Shown: positions 10,591-21,925, numbered from the stretch's first letter. The stretch is 64,000 nt of DNA from Rhipicephalus microplus (GCF_043290135.1 NC_134702.1:84702817-84766816); one strand, 5' to 3'. Notes: generated by a model not told the origin, from the sequence alone. Numbers and translations: made by a program.

Positions 10591-11053
10591 TTGGATTGGA
10601 TAAACTTTTATTTGGTCCTCCAAAACACAGACCACTGAGTTGCGGGCAGCTCCCACGTTGGGACTGAGAAGCCGAGCTCCTCAGCCGCCTGGCGGGCTTG
10701 GGGGACAGCCCACAGTTGATCTGCCAAGGACGAGCTGCCGATTGCCGCCTCCCATCTGGCAGAGGTGATGTTCGATAAATGAGTGCATTTGGTACACTGC
10801 CAGAGCATATGTTCTAATGAAGCGATTTCCCCACAATGTGGGCAAATATTTCTGGGGTATAGGTCAGGGTACATGATGTGTAACATTTTCGAAGTAGGGT
10901 ACATCCGCGTTTGCAAAAGCCTTAATGTAAGTGCTTGTGGCCGAGTTAGATTTTGTGAAGTGGAGGGAAAATCCTTCTAGACAGGTAGAAATGTTCAGTG
11001 AGCTCGTTATATGATGTAAGAATTTCCCGGTTATCCCCTTCGCCGGTAGAACG
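10591..11053 (-). mobile_element. LINE 3' end (5'-truncated), nested insertion
   Basis: An 11-bp direct repeat CAGACTATAGA flanks it (10580-10590 and 11054-11064). The minus-strand sequence encodes a LINE C-terminus with a zinc-finger-like C-P-H-C-G-E ... L-E-H-M-L-W-Q-C motif. It ends in a tail containing AATAAAAGTTTATCC and short CCAAT repeats, typical of the I-type LINE tails seen in ticks (inference). It interrupts the GC-rich core of the composite element; the core resumes right after the duplication. Confidence 0.85.
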
Positions 11054-11534
11054 CAGACTATAGAGTGCTCGCGTTTTGCTAACGTAGCGTCGCTGTGCCT
11101 GCAGTGCACGTGCACGTCAACGCTACATTGAACTATATATTATGCCCTTCATGATGCGCTCACGGCCATTTTGCTAGCTCCACATATACCAAATTTGGTG
11201 TTACGTGACGTCAATGGATGACGAAATATATGAATGGCGCAAACATGATAATCCTGACTGCCATGTAAGAACATGACAACATACCACGTTCATATCGAGC
11301 TCGCGGTCGTTTCGCTAGCTCCAAATGTACTAAATTTAGTATCACGTGACGTAAAAAGAGGACGAAAGTAAACGACACATCCAAACATGATAATCATGAC
11401 ACGGAAGTCATGTGCGGCATCATGTACCTCCACTTCGTAACTTTGTGCTGATTTATAGTGGCATATCAACATTTCTCATTCGTGCTTCGCGTATCATTGA
11501 TTCCCACTGTACGTGGGATCTGCCATTTTTTTAG

Positions 11535-11757
11535 TTTTTTTTTTTGGGGGGGGGGGGCATGTTCAACACCGCAAATTAATATTGGTAGTAAATAGGCTTC
11601 ATGTCATTCCGTACGCGGCGGTCATTTTTAATTGAGCTCGTCGTTTTAAAAGGAGGCGTTGTTGCTTTTTTTTTTTGCACTTTAGGAGCAGCCTACAGTG
11701 AATTCATCTGCGTTACATATTTTCGTATCTCACCCCCCCCCCCCCCCCAAAAAAAAA
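11535..11757. repeat. Inverted homopolymer tracts T11G12 and C16A9
   Basis: T11G12 at 11535-11557 and C16A9 at 11733-11757 are reverse complements apart from length. They lie about 175 bp apart, just outside the terminus of the composite element. Confidence 0.7.
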
Positions 11758-11847
11758 GCCCAGGAGTGGAACTGGTGGCCCTTGTCACACGCGAATCCTG
11801 AGCTTACACATCTTTTATGACGTCACACTGGAGCCAAAGTTTTAATA

Positions 11848-12322
11848 AGGGCTGTGTTCCAATTTTCAGACAGCTTATAGCCGGTCTGCGCAGACTGCTT
11901 AGAAGACAGCACCGAGCCCTTGCTGTCCGAGAATCAAAACACGTCTGAACGGCTTTTAAGCGATGACGCGCCACCTCACGTCGAGAAGAGAAAGCCGAAA
12001 GAAACAAACGTAACAGATATATTTTCTGGCTTACTTCGTGTTGAAATCTAAAAACAACTAAACTATACTCACATTGAGAGCCTGGAAAAATGTCTGCTTG
12101 TGTGCAGACAACCATTTCGACGAGATTCGATCTATCTGAGCGATTTGCTATCCGCAACCTTGTTAAGACAGAAAAGTACCCTGCATCCTATTTGTCTACG
12201 ATGCGGTCTTATCGGAGCTGTCTATTTTGCCGGCTACGTGAAAATTGTAATGGGACTTCAGACGGCCGCCGTACATTTAGCTGTCTATTCAGCCGTCTAC
12301 GATGAGTATTGGAACACACCCA
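11848..12322 (+). mobile_element. TIR element of about 475 bp (MITE-like), left copy
   Basis: The ends are imperfect inverted repeats around GGGTGTGTTCCAAT. A second copy, reverse-complemented, lies at 56873-57350 and is clearly similar along most of its length, including a shared CGATGCGGTCTT..GGAGCTGTCTATTTTGCCGGCTACG region. No transposase is encoded. A target-site duplication was not found. Confidence 0.7.
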
Positions 12323-12329
12323 AGAGGGA

Positions 12330-13811
12330 AAGGTTCTGTTTGGCATTGCATAAGTATACCGCATAATGTCAGTGTCCACATGTGGTTGGCCCGCGTAATC
12401 GGGGCCAGTGCGCCATGCCACATTCTTGTTGTCACTATTTTGCGAGTATCACTGCTGCCTGAACCCGAGTCGGCATGTGACGTGCCGCTCTACCGATGAC
12501 GTCACGGGAAATGTTTCGGCCCAGTTGACATAACTGTACCATATGTTACGATTACCAGCATCTCAGATATCGCGTTCTTTATAGGATATGGAAACACACG
12601 CACTTTAGCCGAATCCTGCGATTCTTCATTCCCAAAGCTATCAAAAATCCGAATTTCTTCCCTGAATGACGTTACCAAGCGGTTTGCTTTTATTTCGGGT
12701 ACTACACACGGCATCGTTCCCGAACAACGGCAGGCAAGCTTCAAGGTTGCAAGTTTTTGTATTCCAGACCACACACTTGGCAAGAGCTTGGCTTTCACCA
12801 TTGCGACAGTACACATATGCACTGCGCGCACACTTCCCCAAATCTTAACGTAAGTACCTTATACAATCATAAAAGACTTTCGTTGTGTGAAGGCGTATAC
12901 CGCTAATTTGTTCAGGCTGTATACCGCCATGCAAACACACGCCTTCGCGTTCTCATTTTATGGATTCTTGTTTGCCTTTGTTCGGGAATGACAACACGGA
13001 CAAGTGAGTTAAATATTGTAGCGGTGCAACGCGAACAAAACACGGGTACACCTTGAGACAGCAAAAACAGCCTGTTCTCAACAGCTCAACAGCAAGATTG
13101 CCTTGTTCGTTCTCGCCATAGCCAGAGGCTCACTACACGGTGTCCGCTGAATCTCCCCATTGTCATTTTTTGCCCAAATGTAGAGACGCGTCATTTGTCT
13201 CCCTCTCAAAGAGAATCGTCCCCATGCGAAGTCAGCAATGCAGCTTTTTTTTTTTTTAGAAAAAGTATCACGCGATCACTCGCTGACATTAGCTTCATGC
13301 GCACTATACGTGAACGAGTTCAAGATGGTGCTGGAGATGATATGTATTCATTGCTCGGCATGTGGCTCTTGAACAAATACAATATGTATACGCATATCAT
13401 CTAGGAACCGTCAAGTTCCTGCTCGCCGCTATTTGAAACCATTGTATTTTGCAATTATTATCTGGGTGGAATGAACATCTTTACACATGCATACATCGTG
13501 CGTGATTGCACCGGCTTATGGAATATCGTCCTCTTATTACCAGGCTCGTTGACCAAATTGCGCTCCTGGTACCTGGCCGTGTTGCACCCGCTGTAGCGCA
13601 AAGTACGTCCTTGAACATGAAGTTAAAAGATGTGATTATAGCCAACTTTAGTCAACCTTTAAAAAATTGAATGCAACTGTTACCATGCATAGTTGTACTG
13701 CATTAACGAACAGAATAACTACAAGCCGACAGAAAGCACTTAATAGAAACAACAATTCGTTGAAACTGCATATAATTGCCACAAATCCGGACGAAGTATT
13801 TGACGTTATTG
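12330..13811. other. No gene recognised
   Basis: Unique-looking sequence with no reading frame above about 110 codons that resembles a known protein and no clear repeat structure. Confidence 0.3.
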
Positions 13812-15520
13812 TTGAGCGAACGGGGAGCGCGGGAGTGAAACAGACACGATGCAAAGAGGAGCCAAACAGCACGAGCGCTCACTAACAACTGCATTACTCT
13901 CACGTTACACGGACATATAAGTACACTAGGGTACGCATGTCAACAGGAATAAGACGATAGTGTGAGCAGCCTGCGTGGCGTTCATTCGAAGCACTTGTCT
14001 ATATATCGCAAATATAGTTAGTATATTTATAGTAACATCTATAATCACGTCTATATATTACATCTATAGTTATGAATTTTTTTGTTATTTATTTTATACC
14101 TCTATATCTCTATCCTCTTTCCGAGCCTTTTCCGCGACCCCGTACAGGGTAGCAAACCAGTTCTTCTAGGTTAACCTCTCTGTCTCTTCCTTTTATTTCT
14201 CTCTCTCTCTCTCTTAAACTCACAGTCAAGCAGTGATAATTACGAATGGCTGATACATTGATCCTTATTTCTAGAAAGGTATGCTTCAAAAATTTCACGC
14301 ATGTTTTGAAGCGAATGCCGGAAAAGTACACTTGTTATTGTTTGTTTTTTTTCAAACAACGGTTGGCATTTGCAGGAATCATAATGTGAAGCTAAAATGG
14401 AAAAAAGAAGTACCTTTCAAAAAACTCATATGCTCTCTGAGGCGTACCGGGAGCATTTACCTGCGAGGTTGCGAGTAATTGTAAATTGCAATTTCTAGAC
14501 CTTTCTCTATTCTTTGGAGACAATCATCATTGCTGGCAATATAACCCTCGATCCGTGAAACCTGTTTCAGATTACTCGTCCGGTCATTACAAGCTTATAA
14601 AATGAGGAATTGTACTGTCATGCCTTCGTTCAATGCTTGAAAAAAGCTGCATTCATGTGGTGCACTATGGTTTCTTAGCGCAAGCAGCTAGGACGGTTAC
14701 TTGGTGCTGGGTACCCATCGTATTTAATTGCATCGGTGTTTGAGAGACTTCTGCGGATGGTTAGAAACAGTGATAAGCGTGCATGTGCATGTTTCTGCAG
14801 AATGCAATAAAGGAAGCAAACGCGTGGCCGTCATCCCTTGCATTCATAAAATGGCACACGGACTAAGAAATGTGGGAACTGGTTCGGTGTGCGCGTTGTT
14901 TTCTCTGCACCCAATAAATTAGGACGTATATCTGCCATGGTGCGTCAGAGGGCGCAGGGCGCGTCCAAAGGCAGAGGATGTTTGCAGGAACATGCGAAAC
15001 AGTGTGTTAAGTGTATTTTAAATAGTTTACCGCTATCTTGCGGTCGCATGCACATCGGCTCAATGGGACGATGTTTGAATGTACTCCGCAGGGAGCATTT
15101 GAGTTCCTTGAAAGGTACTCCTTTTTCCATTTAGCTTCACATTGTGATTCTTGCAAATGTCAACCCTTGTTTGAAAAAAAAAAACAATTGTACTTTTCCG
15201 GCATCCGCTTCAAACCACGCGTGAAATTTCTGAAGTATATTACATTTCTAGAAATAAAGATAAATTTATTAGCCATCCGTCATTATCACTACTTGACTGC
15301 AGGTTTAAATATATAGATAATTCTCGGACAAGTGTTTCGAATCAATGCCCCGCACGCTTCTCATGCTATCATCCTAGTTTCCTGTTGACGTGCGCACCCT
15401 TGTGTACTTATATGTCCTAACGTGAGAATGAACCAGGTGTTAGTGAGCGCTCGTGGTGTGTGCCTCCTCTTTGCTTCGTTACTGTGTTACTTCCAGGCCC
15501 CCAGTTCATTCAACAATTAT
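13812..15520. repeat. Large imperfect inverted repeat
   Basis: Two stretches in the left arm (about 13812-14000 and 14215-14445) align, in the same order, to the reverse complement of the right arm (about 15520-15330 and 15305-15085). Shared strings include ACATATAAGTACAC, GCGCTCACTAACA, GATGCCGGAAAAGTACA and TTTCTAGAAA. About 215 bp of AT-rich and pyrimidine-rich DNA separates the two parts of the left arm. The spacer is about 640 bp. This could be a fold-back element or two copies of one repeat inserted head to head. Confidence 0.75.
14141..14200 (+). repeat. Pyrimidine-flanked short repeat (copy A)
   Basis: A core CAGGGTAGCAAACCAG..GGTTAACCTCTCTG sits inside long C/T tracts. Related copies lie at 24776-24830, 33964-34012 and, inverted, at 48157-48205. 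Confidence 0.65.
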
Positions 15521-16600
15521 GAATTACCAACTAGCCCACCTTTCCCTCCTATTGCGAAGTATTTGACTTAATGGTAGGCTATAGCTCATAGGCATGCGCA
15601 AGGAGGGTCGGGGATGCCTATTTCTTTAGTCACCTAATATGGTCGTACAAATTCAGCCCCACACAATGACATCATTGGGAGGGAAGCATTGCGACAAATA
15701 TTCGGCCCACCCAGAACCTCCCGAAGTTGAACCCTGCGCACACCTGTGTTCAGCTTGTATCAAAAAGTGCAGTGTCGGGTGTGAAAAATTGAACCGTTAA
15801 CCAACAGTCAACGAATGAATTATGTTATTCATCCATCATACATACACTTGCGCCTATCAATATCTAAATCAATCACTTACGATTCACCATCCTACAAAGC
15901 TTACCACGTCTAACAATTACAACCGCGCGCATTGATTTCTGAGAATCAATTCTAAGGCATCAGTGCTGACGACGTCGAGTTTCGGCACAATACTCGGATT
16001 ACCGAGAGCAAGCTCGCTGACGTCACTATGCCAGATTCGGCGCATATCCCTGACATTTACGCTCTACAGATCCAAAGAAGGCTACAGTTTCGCCGACTTC
16101 CTTTCAACATAGCGCAGCGGCCGCTACTACGCGCGCAGAGTGAGGGATGAACCCACGCTCGCATGTGTCAGTCTGAAGCTTCCCATTGTGATCTCCTGTC
16201 CACCCAACACGTTCAGCGAACTATTTTCGAGCTGCCGCTTTCCTCCTCGCATGTCGATGAATGAACGTGCCGTTATATGCGAGAATCGCGCTTGCGTCAG
16301 CACACCGTTTCGGCAACGACAATGGTCAATTGAGAGATGGACAGCTGTATGCGTATTGAAAAAGACAAAGAAAAAAAAAAGAAAGAATAGTGTCGCAGGC
16401 GAAAAATAATATGCGTGTACGAAATACGAGCGGGATACGGCTGATCGTTTCGCAATAAGATTTCGCTTGAAAGAAGCCGAATCCTTTGGAAAATCTTCAG
16501 GAAAATAGTGACGCGACGTTTACGGAGTTGGAAATAGTCACAACAGCGCATAAAAAAGGCAAACGACTCGACCAATAGCCGGTACGGGAGTCACTGTGCT
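15521..16600. other. No gene recognised
   Basis: No supported gene or repeat in this stretch. Confidence 0.3.
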
Positions 16601-16604
16601 TTGT

Positions 16605-16846
16605 TGATTGATTGATTTGTGGGGTTTAACGTCCCAAAACCACCATTTGATTATGAGAGACGCCGTAGTGGAGGGCTCCGGAAATTTTGACCACCTGGGG
16701 TTCTTTAACGTGCACCCAAATCTGAGTACACGGGCCTACAACATTTCCGCCTCCATCGGAAATGCAGCCGCCGCAGCCGGGAATCGCACCCGCGACCTGC
16801 GGGTCAGCAGCCGAGTACCTTAGCCACTAGACCACTGCGTCGGGGC
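16605..16846 (-). mobile_element. Ruka-like tRNA-derived SINE with 13-bp TSD
   Basis: On the minus strand it begins GCCCCG.CGCAGTGGTCTAG, a tRNA-like head with A-box and B-box-like segments. It continues through GATGGAGGCGGAAATGTTG and GACGTTAAACCCCACA and ends in short (AATC) repeats. The 13-bp direct repeat CACTGTGCTTTGT flanks it (16592-16604 and 16847-16859). SINEs of this kind are transcribed by RNA polymerase III and mobilised by LINE enzymes. Confidence 0.93.
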
Positions 16847-17047
16847 CACTGTGCTTTGTCTTAAGTCAAGTAAGTTGTTGTCTTAAATTAGACTACTGAT
16901 TTAGGTGTACGGAGAGCTGATACGGTGAATTGATACGGTGATAGGCTGCTGATCCGTAAGTCGCGGACTCCATACGGACCGTCGCGTGGCAGGCGCATTT
17001 CGGTGGGTAGGATTTCACTCGATAGATATACTCTGATGGTATTAATA

Positions 17048-17211
17048 CGGAACGGCTCTATGCTCTCCCATAGTACAGTACCTAGTACGTGATCGTTACC
17101 CAATTTTTTTAAACAGGCTCTTGTGGATGTCGTTTGGGACAGCTTATTGCTCTCTCACAGTAGAATACATGGTGCTGTAAATCGTCGAATATTTCTTGTA
17201 GTAAACACAGA
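17048..17211 (-). repeat. Palindrome-cored repeat module, cluster 2 (two inverted copies)
   Basis: Two copies in minus orientation, 17048-17117 and 17128-17211, share the GTACTAGGTAC-like core and CTACTATGGGAGAGC. Both are the reverse complement of the cluster at 5031-5184. Confidence 0.7.
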
Positions 17212-19113
17212 CGGAACGCCAACGGCCCGTGTATCGTACTTTGTCAGAGCACGTTTAACGCCAAACGGTCGAAATTTCTGGAGTCTTTCATTATGACGCG
17301 CCTGATAATTATATCGCGGTTAGGGCGCTTAGAGCCCCAGATAATATTAACATCGTCATTTAGTTGGTTGGTTGTTAAGTTTGTTGGTCGGTTGATATGC
17401 TGTCATTCGGTTTTGTGATTAGTTCGCCTGACACAACAGAGCAACAGACCTGTTACGAGTGACACAATAGAAAACTTTGGTGTAACTGCAATCAACCGTT
17501 TTTTTTTTCTTTCAACACGCACCAACATCTCATAACCATAGTATAAAAGCATTCAGCTCTGATTTAGGTGCCCGTTCAAAGGCCGGTAATAGAACTGGAA
17601 TTCTTTCACCCTCACAAGAAAACGTCGCAGCAACAAAACAATAGCGCTCTGCAACAGCAGCCATTCAAAGCTCATCCGTAAAACGACCTTCTAACCTAGT
17701 TTTTCACCGTTTTTTTTTTATTGTTATCGTTATTGAAGGGAGTGTAAGGCACCTGGCTTGATCCGTCTCGAAGGATAACCCAAGTAATATAGCGAGTGTA
17801 CTTTAGCTTAACTTAACCAGACAGTCTAGCGAACCATCTACAATTGGCCATTAAAGCACTTCAATTACCGGAAAATGTTTCAGGAACAAAGAGCGACCAA
17901 ACGCGCTGCCATTGCCTTCGTCAGCATCACTCCGCAAGAGCGAAGTCAGAGAAAAAGAGGATTACCTTTAAGGCCGGGTAATCTCCGAGGACAGCCTGCA
18001 GGCTGTATACGACACGCCATTGCGACAGTCGGCCGGGCTTCAATTTTCGCTTCTTTCTTTTTTTTTCGTACGTATATACTACACAAGACACGTGGTGCTT
18101 GTTCCCGCCAGTGGGCAGTGTCGCCCGGACCGCATTTTGCGAAACTGGCAGTCGACGGTCACGATTCGTTCTGGTTTGTTCGTGGCCCAATCTTCGCTAT
18201 GCAGTTCCGGGAGGCGTCAAATGCGGCGCATTATACGGCCTGACATGGCTGGTTGCAGCATCGTCATTGAAAGGCCTCTCGCGCGGTGCTGCTATGCGGC
18301 AAGTCGCCGGCAAAATCTTCCCCCGGTAGCTGGTGTGGTGAATACGGCGAGGCATGCGCCCTTCGTGCAATGAAGCAATCGCTACCTTTCGACTCGTCTG
18401 ATGGGAGCCGCCATTACACTACGCTCTCACGTGTCTTACCATGGATGTCCTCATTACTGGCTGTCGTCAAGGAAGTGGAAGATCGAAGCTCCTCAGATGC
18501 CTCATAGTGGGGCTGTTACGTGCGATGGCCGAACACTCGCCTACGGCACGGCCGTTTTGTGTGTTTTGTGTTGAGCAAGCAATTTGACTCACCGTAGAAG
18601 GCAGTAAAGTGATCAATACGAACGGGCCGAGACAACAAACACGGCGCTGAAAAGAGCGAAACGCGAGCTTTTGTCTGGGTTCAATGCGTGTTTCATTAAC
18701 CACGACGCTGAACCAAGAAGCTGAACAAGCAGCCTGCTCTGATTCGGTGCCTTCCTAAACGTAATTTGACGATGCGGGGGACCAGTCGTCTCGGGTCTTT
18801 AGAAAAAAGCAAAGGAGTTAGTGAGTGTGTGTGTGTTTTTCCGCCCCCTATATGTGAAAATAACTAAAAGGAAAAAGGGGGTAGCCCGTACCACCAGGAG
18901 GTATAACGGGCTCAGGCCAATCTAACATAAATGAAGAGGGTAAACTTACCAAATTTTTATGTTTTTTCAAAAAACCTATTAGTTAAAAAATAACATGGGT
19001 AAAACCTAGTGAGTGCGACATGAAACTGTAATAAATAAAACTAGTTAGCTTCTCAGGAATGAGCAGGTCGATATGCAGCAGCAGTGTATTTCCCCCACTT
19101 AAATTTTTGTAGT
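17212..19113. other. No gene recognised
   Basis: A moderately GC-rich stretch at about 17900-18500 is open in several frames, but none of the translations is recognisable and codon patterns do not favour one frame. Confidence 0.3.
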
Positions 19114-19262
<149 letters not shown>

Positions 19263-20761
19263 TATTTTAAATGCATTGTCGCTGAATAGAGAAAGTCCAA
19301 AAACAAACAACGAAGTGGGATGCGAGCCAGTGGTCTTGAGGATGGGTAAACGTTGACGAGGATGGTAGCAGTGGCCTCTGTGATGTCGAAGCCCATTTCT
19401 TCACCAGGAGTCATGTAGACAGGCACGTCGGGCTGTCGTTTCAACCAGCGATGCAGCAGGGAACCTTGGGCAGCCTGTTTGCCACTGCGAACTTAGACAA
19501 GGCGCCATTCGCAATAGTAACAAGCATTTAAAAAAAAGGGGGTACGGGGGGCAGGATTAAGTACTTGCGCAAGTGTTGCGAATGCTATGGTTCGAGTACT
19601 TAGGAAAAATAAAGCAGTGATGCTATCGTTATCAGTCGCCGAGGTTTTCCCCCACCTTTGTTGGCATAACTGCGACTGTAATCGAGAGCATTCACGCAAA
19701 AGTTGTGATAGGGAGGTGATTCGGAGTATGAAGCGACGTCCTGATAAAGTGTTGGTAGCTGATGCGGGTCATGTGGATGTCATAGAAACAGAGTTGCGCA
19801 TGACAGTCACTAACTGAAGTAGATACGTGCGAGATTTTCTATTGGTCAATAGCCCATAATAATGCGCAGGTAATGTTGTATCACTTTTGGGCACACGTAA
19901 ATGGGTCACAATGTGCTGCGTGTTTGGGCATTCATTAAAGTAGTGTTGTTCGCTCAAGCAAGGTGCACCACACATACACCTGTCCGATGCAGTTATATTG
20001 AATCGATGAAGATAATACTGAAAGTGTCCGTGACCACATAATAAGTGTGTTAGGTTTTTAGGAGGGGGGAACCATTGAGGAATTTTGTACGGACTTGTGA
20101 TTCAATGAAATAGCGTTGTCTCAGGTCCCTCAGTCTGCCAATGGGTGTGCCAATATGAATTCAAGATATTATGAAACTGAGTTCGTACTGACCGAATAGA
20201 TATTTTGGCGTAACGCACGAAGCCTGATTTCCCTCCTAATGCAGCTGCAGCGTCAGCTAGCTCATTTCCCAAAATTCTCATATGGCCAGGTACATAAAAC
20301 AATTTTATAATTTTGCCTGACGAGATTATATGGTTAAGAAGCAGCTTAATGTTCCGAATTCTTTCATCGTTATCAGTGAGACTTGAAAATTTCATTAGAA
20401 GCGATAGACAGTCTGTGTAAATGTGGGCTGGCGTGTTAAAGTTGTTTGTAAAAACGAAATGAAGGGCTTCTTGGAATGCTATTAATTCCGTGTCGTATGT
20501 GCTTGAGGCGCTGCGGATCTGAAATTTTCTAACAGTTAAGATTTTTCCATCCTTTGTCAAAGCAATATATGCCGCACCCGCCACGTAGGACGTGTATGAG
20601 CCGTCAGTGTATACGTGAATGGCTTTTGTTTTGAAAATAACCGCTTCTTGTGATGGTGAGAGTTTAGTGAAAGTAAAGTTATATTTTTTACTGGGGTGAT
20701 GAGCCCACGGACTGCATGGATATAGTATGTCAGGCGGTTTGAATGTTTTTACACCATAATA

Positions 20762-20816
20762 AGTTACGTCATCAAGTTACGTCAGAAAAAGTTACGTCAT
20801 AAGTTACGTCAGAAAA
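20762..20816. repeat. Four copies of AGTTACGTCA
   Basis: Four near-tandem AGTTACGTCA units, two followed by GAAAAA. TTACGTCA is close to a CREB/ATF-type bZIP site, but the location in a dead LINE argues against a tested function. Confidence 0.7.
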
Positions 20817-21327
20817 ATGCCATCCATGCGGATAGATGGGCAGCGTTTTGATGTACCCATGTGTCCGTTATTAAAGAACACGAAGAACGACTTCTCGGCG
20901 ACTTCACGTCCTGGCTTTGGTATGAATATTACTTTCCCTCCTCTCCAAGCCTGTGGGAAGTGTCCGATTCTTAAGGTGGTATTGAAGATAAAATAGAAAA
21001 ATTAATGAACGAGTAGGTTAATCCGTCGTGTCCAGGAGCAGAGTGTGAATTACCCTGTTTCATCGCGCACTCTATCTCAGATATTGTAAAAGGAGGGTCG
21101 AAAGTATGCCACTGGTAAGGACTAGCCACAATGTTACGCATGATAGTGTGGTGCATGTTGTCTTCAGAACAGCTGTCCACTACTACCAATGTATCGAGTA
21201 GTAGCCGGGCGGACTCAATTACAGAAGCTGTGCGAGTGCCGTTAGGTAAATCTAGAGGAGGAAGAAAAATTACTTGGTGGTGTTTTTGAAACGCGGTTTT
21301 GAAAACATCACCATATAAACATTTCTT

Positions 21328-21392
21328 AGTGAGTGAGTGAATGAGTGAGTGAGTGAGTGTGTGAGTGAGTGAGTGAGTGAGTGAGTGAGTGA
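21328..21392. repeat. (GTGA)n microsatellite
   Basis: About 16 tetranucleotide units with minor interruptions, inside the LINE relic. Confidence 0.9.
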
Positions 21393-21706
21393 CGTGCGAC
21401 CGGACAGGGTAGAGAGGAACTCGGTGACGATTCATGGCTCTCGATCTCGCATGAGTTGTATCATAGTCAAGCAAACTGTGCAGCGAAACCATTGAAGTAG
21501 GAAGAAAGAGCTGTGTTGGAGCTGGAGGTCTCCGTCCGGCCAAATGCAGGGCTCGCTACGTCGAAAAATAAACGCAAGATAATTAAATGTACAGGAAAGT
21601 TGGAAAAGCTAGATAGATGAGGCATATAAGTGTCATTTAACTTCCACAGCCCGATGTGTTAAACAATTGAGTTGGTTAGACTGGTCGGTTTGTACACCAC
21701 ATGCGG

Positions 21707-21925
21707 TTGATTGATTTGTGGGGTTTAACGTCCCAAAACCACCATATTATTATGAGAGACGCCGTAGTGGAGGGCTCCGGAAATTTCGACTACCTGGGGT
21801 TCTTTAACGTGCACCCAAATCTGGGTACACGGGCCTGCAACATTTCCGCCTCCATCGTAAATGCAGCCGCCACAGCCGGGATTTGATCCCGGGACCTGCG
21901 GGTCAGCAGCCGAGTACCTTAGCCC
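21707..21925 (-). mobile_element. Ruka-like SINE, head truncated
   Basis: Same consensus as the 16605-16846 copy in minus orientation, but about 20 bp of the tRNA-like head are missing. No clear duplication flanks it. Confidence 0.9.

Larger units (their letters stand above)
7907..11524 (+). mobile_element. Composite satellite-bearing repeat element, left copy (interrupted)
   Basis: The same sequence order is found reverse-complemented at 51699-53475, which defines the element. It has an end with AAGCACTTCTTAGCGAAC, a (TATC)-like tract (degenerate here, about 27 bp at 7957-7982), and a roughly 240-bp region. Next come 147-bp satellite units, a GC-rich core of about 300 bp (10275-10590 and 11065-11130), further satellite units, and a terminal segment with a short hairpin (TCCCAC-tgtac-GTGGGA, 11502-11518). 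An LTR element (8256-9674) and a LINE 3' end (10591-11064) are inserted in it. No transposase or Rep/helicase is encoded, so it is non-autonomous. The ends do not match canonical Helitron or TIR rules that I can verify. Confidence 0.75.
19790..21543 (-). pseudogene. I-type LINE relic with RNase H
   Basis: Reading the minus strand, 21543-20971 ends in an RT N-terminal pattern (T-I-S-E-I-E-C-A ... H-S-A-P-G-H-D-G-L-T-Y). A broken stretch at about 20960-20880 continues with an I-P-K-P-G-like motif. The RT catalytic core is then missing. At about 20615-20102 an RNase H domain follows, with Y-T-D-G-S, T-E-L-I-A-F and Y-T-D-C-L-S providing the D-E-D acids. A C-terminal C-x-x-x-C..H..C knuckle lies near 19960-19920. 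A (TCAC)n tract lies in the upstream part. An RNase H after the RT is characteristic of the I/R1-related LINE groups. The copy is internally deleted. Confidence 0.8.

Noticed and set aside
7907..11524. Helitron assignment for the composite element
   Set aside because: The 3' hairpin is present, but the bases after it do not give a clear CTRR end and no TC start at an A/T insertion site could be confirmed.
17875..18510. Cluster of 73-122 codon frames in a GC-rich stretch
   Set aside because: No domain, no consistent frame, no splice signals that would join them.
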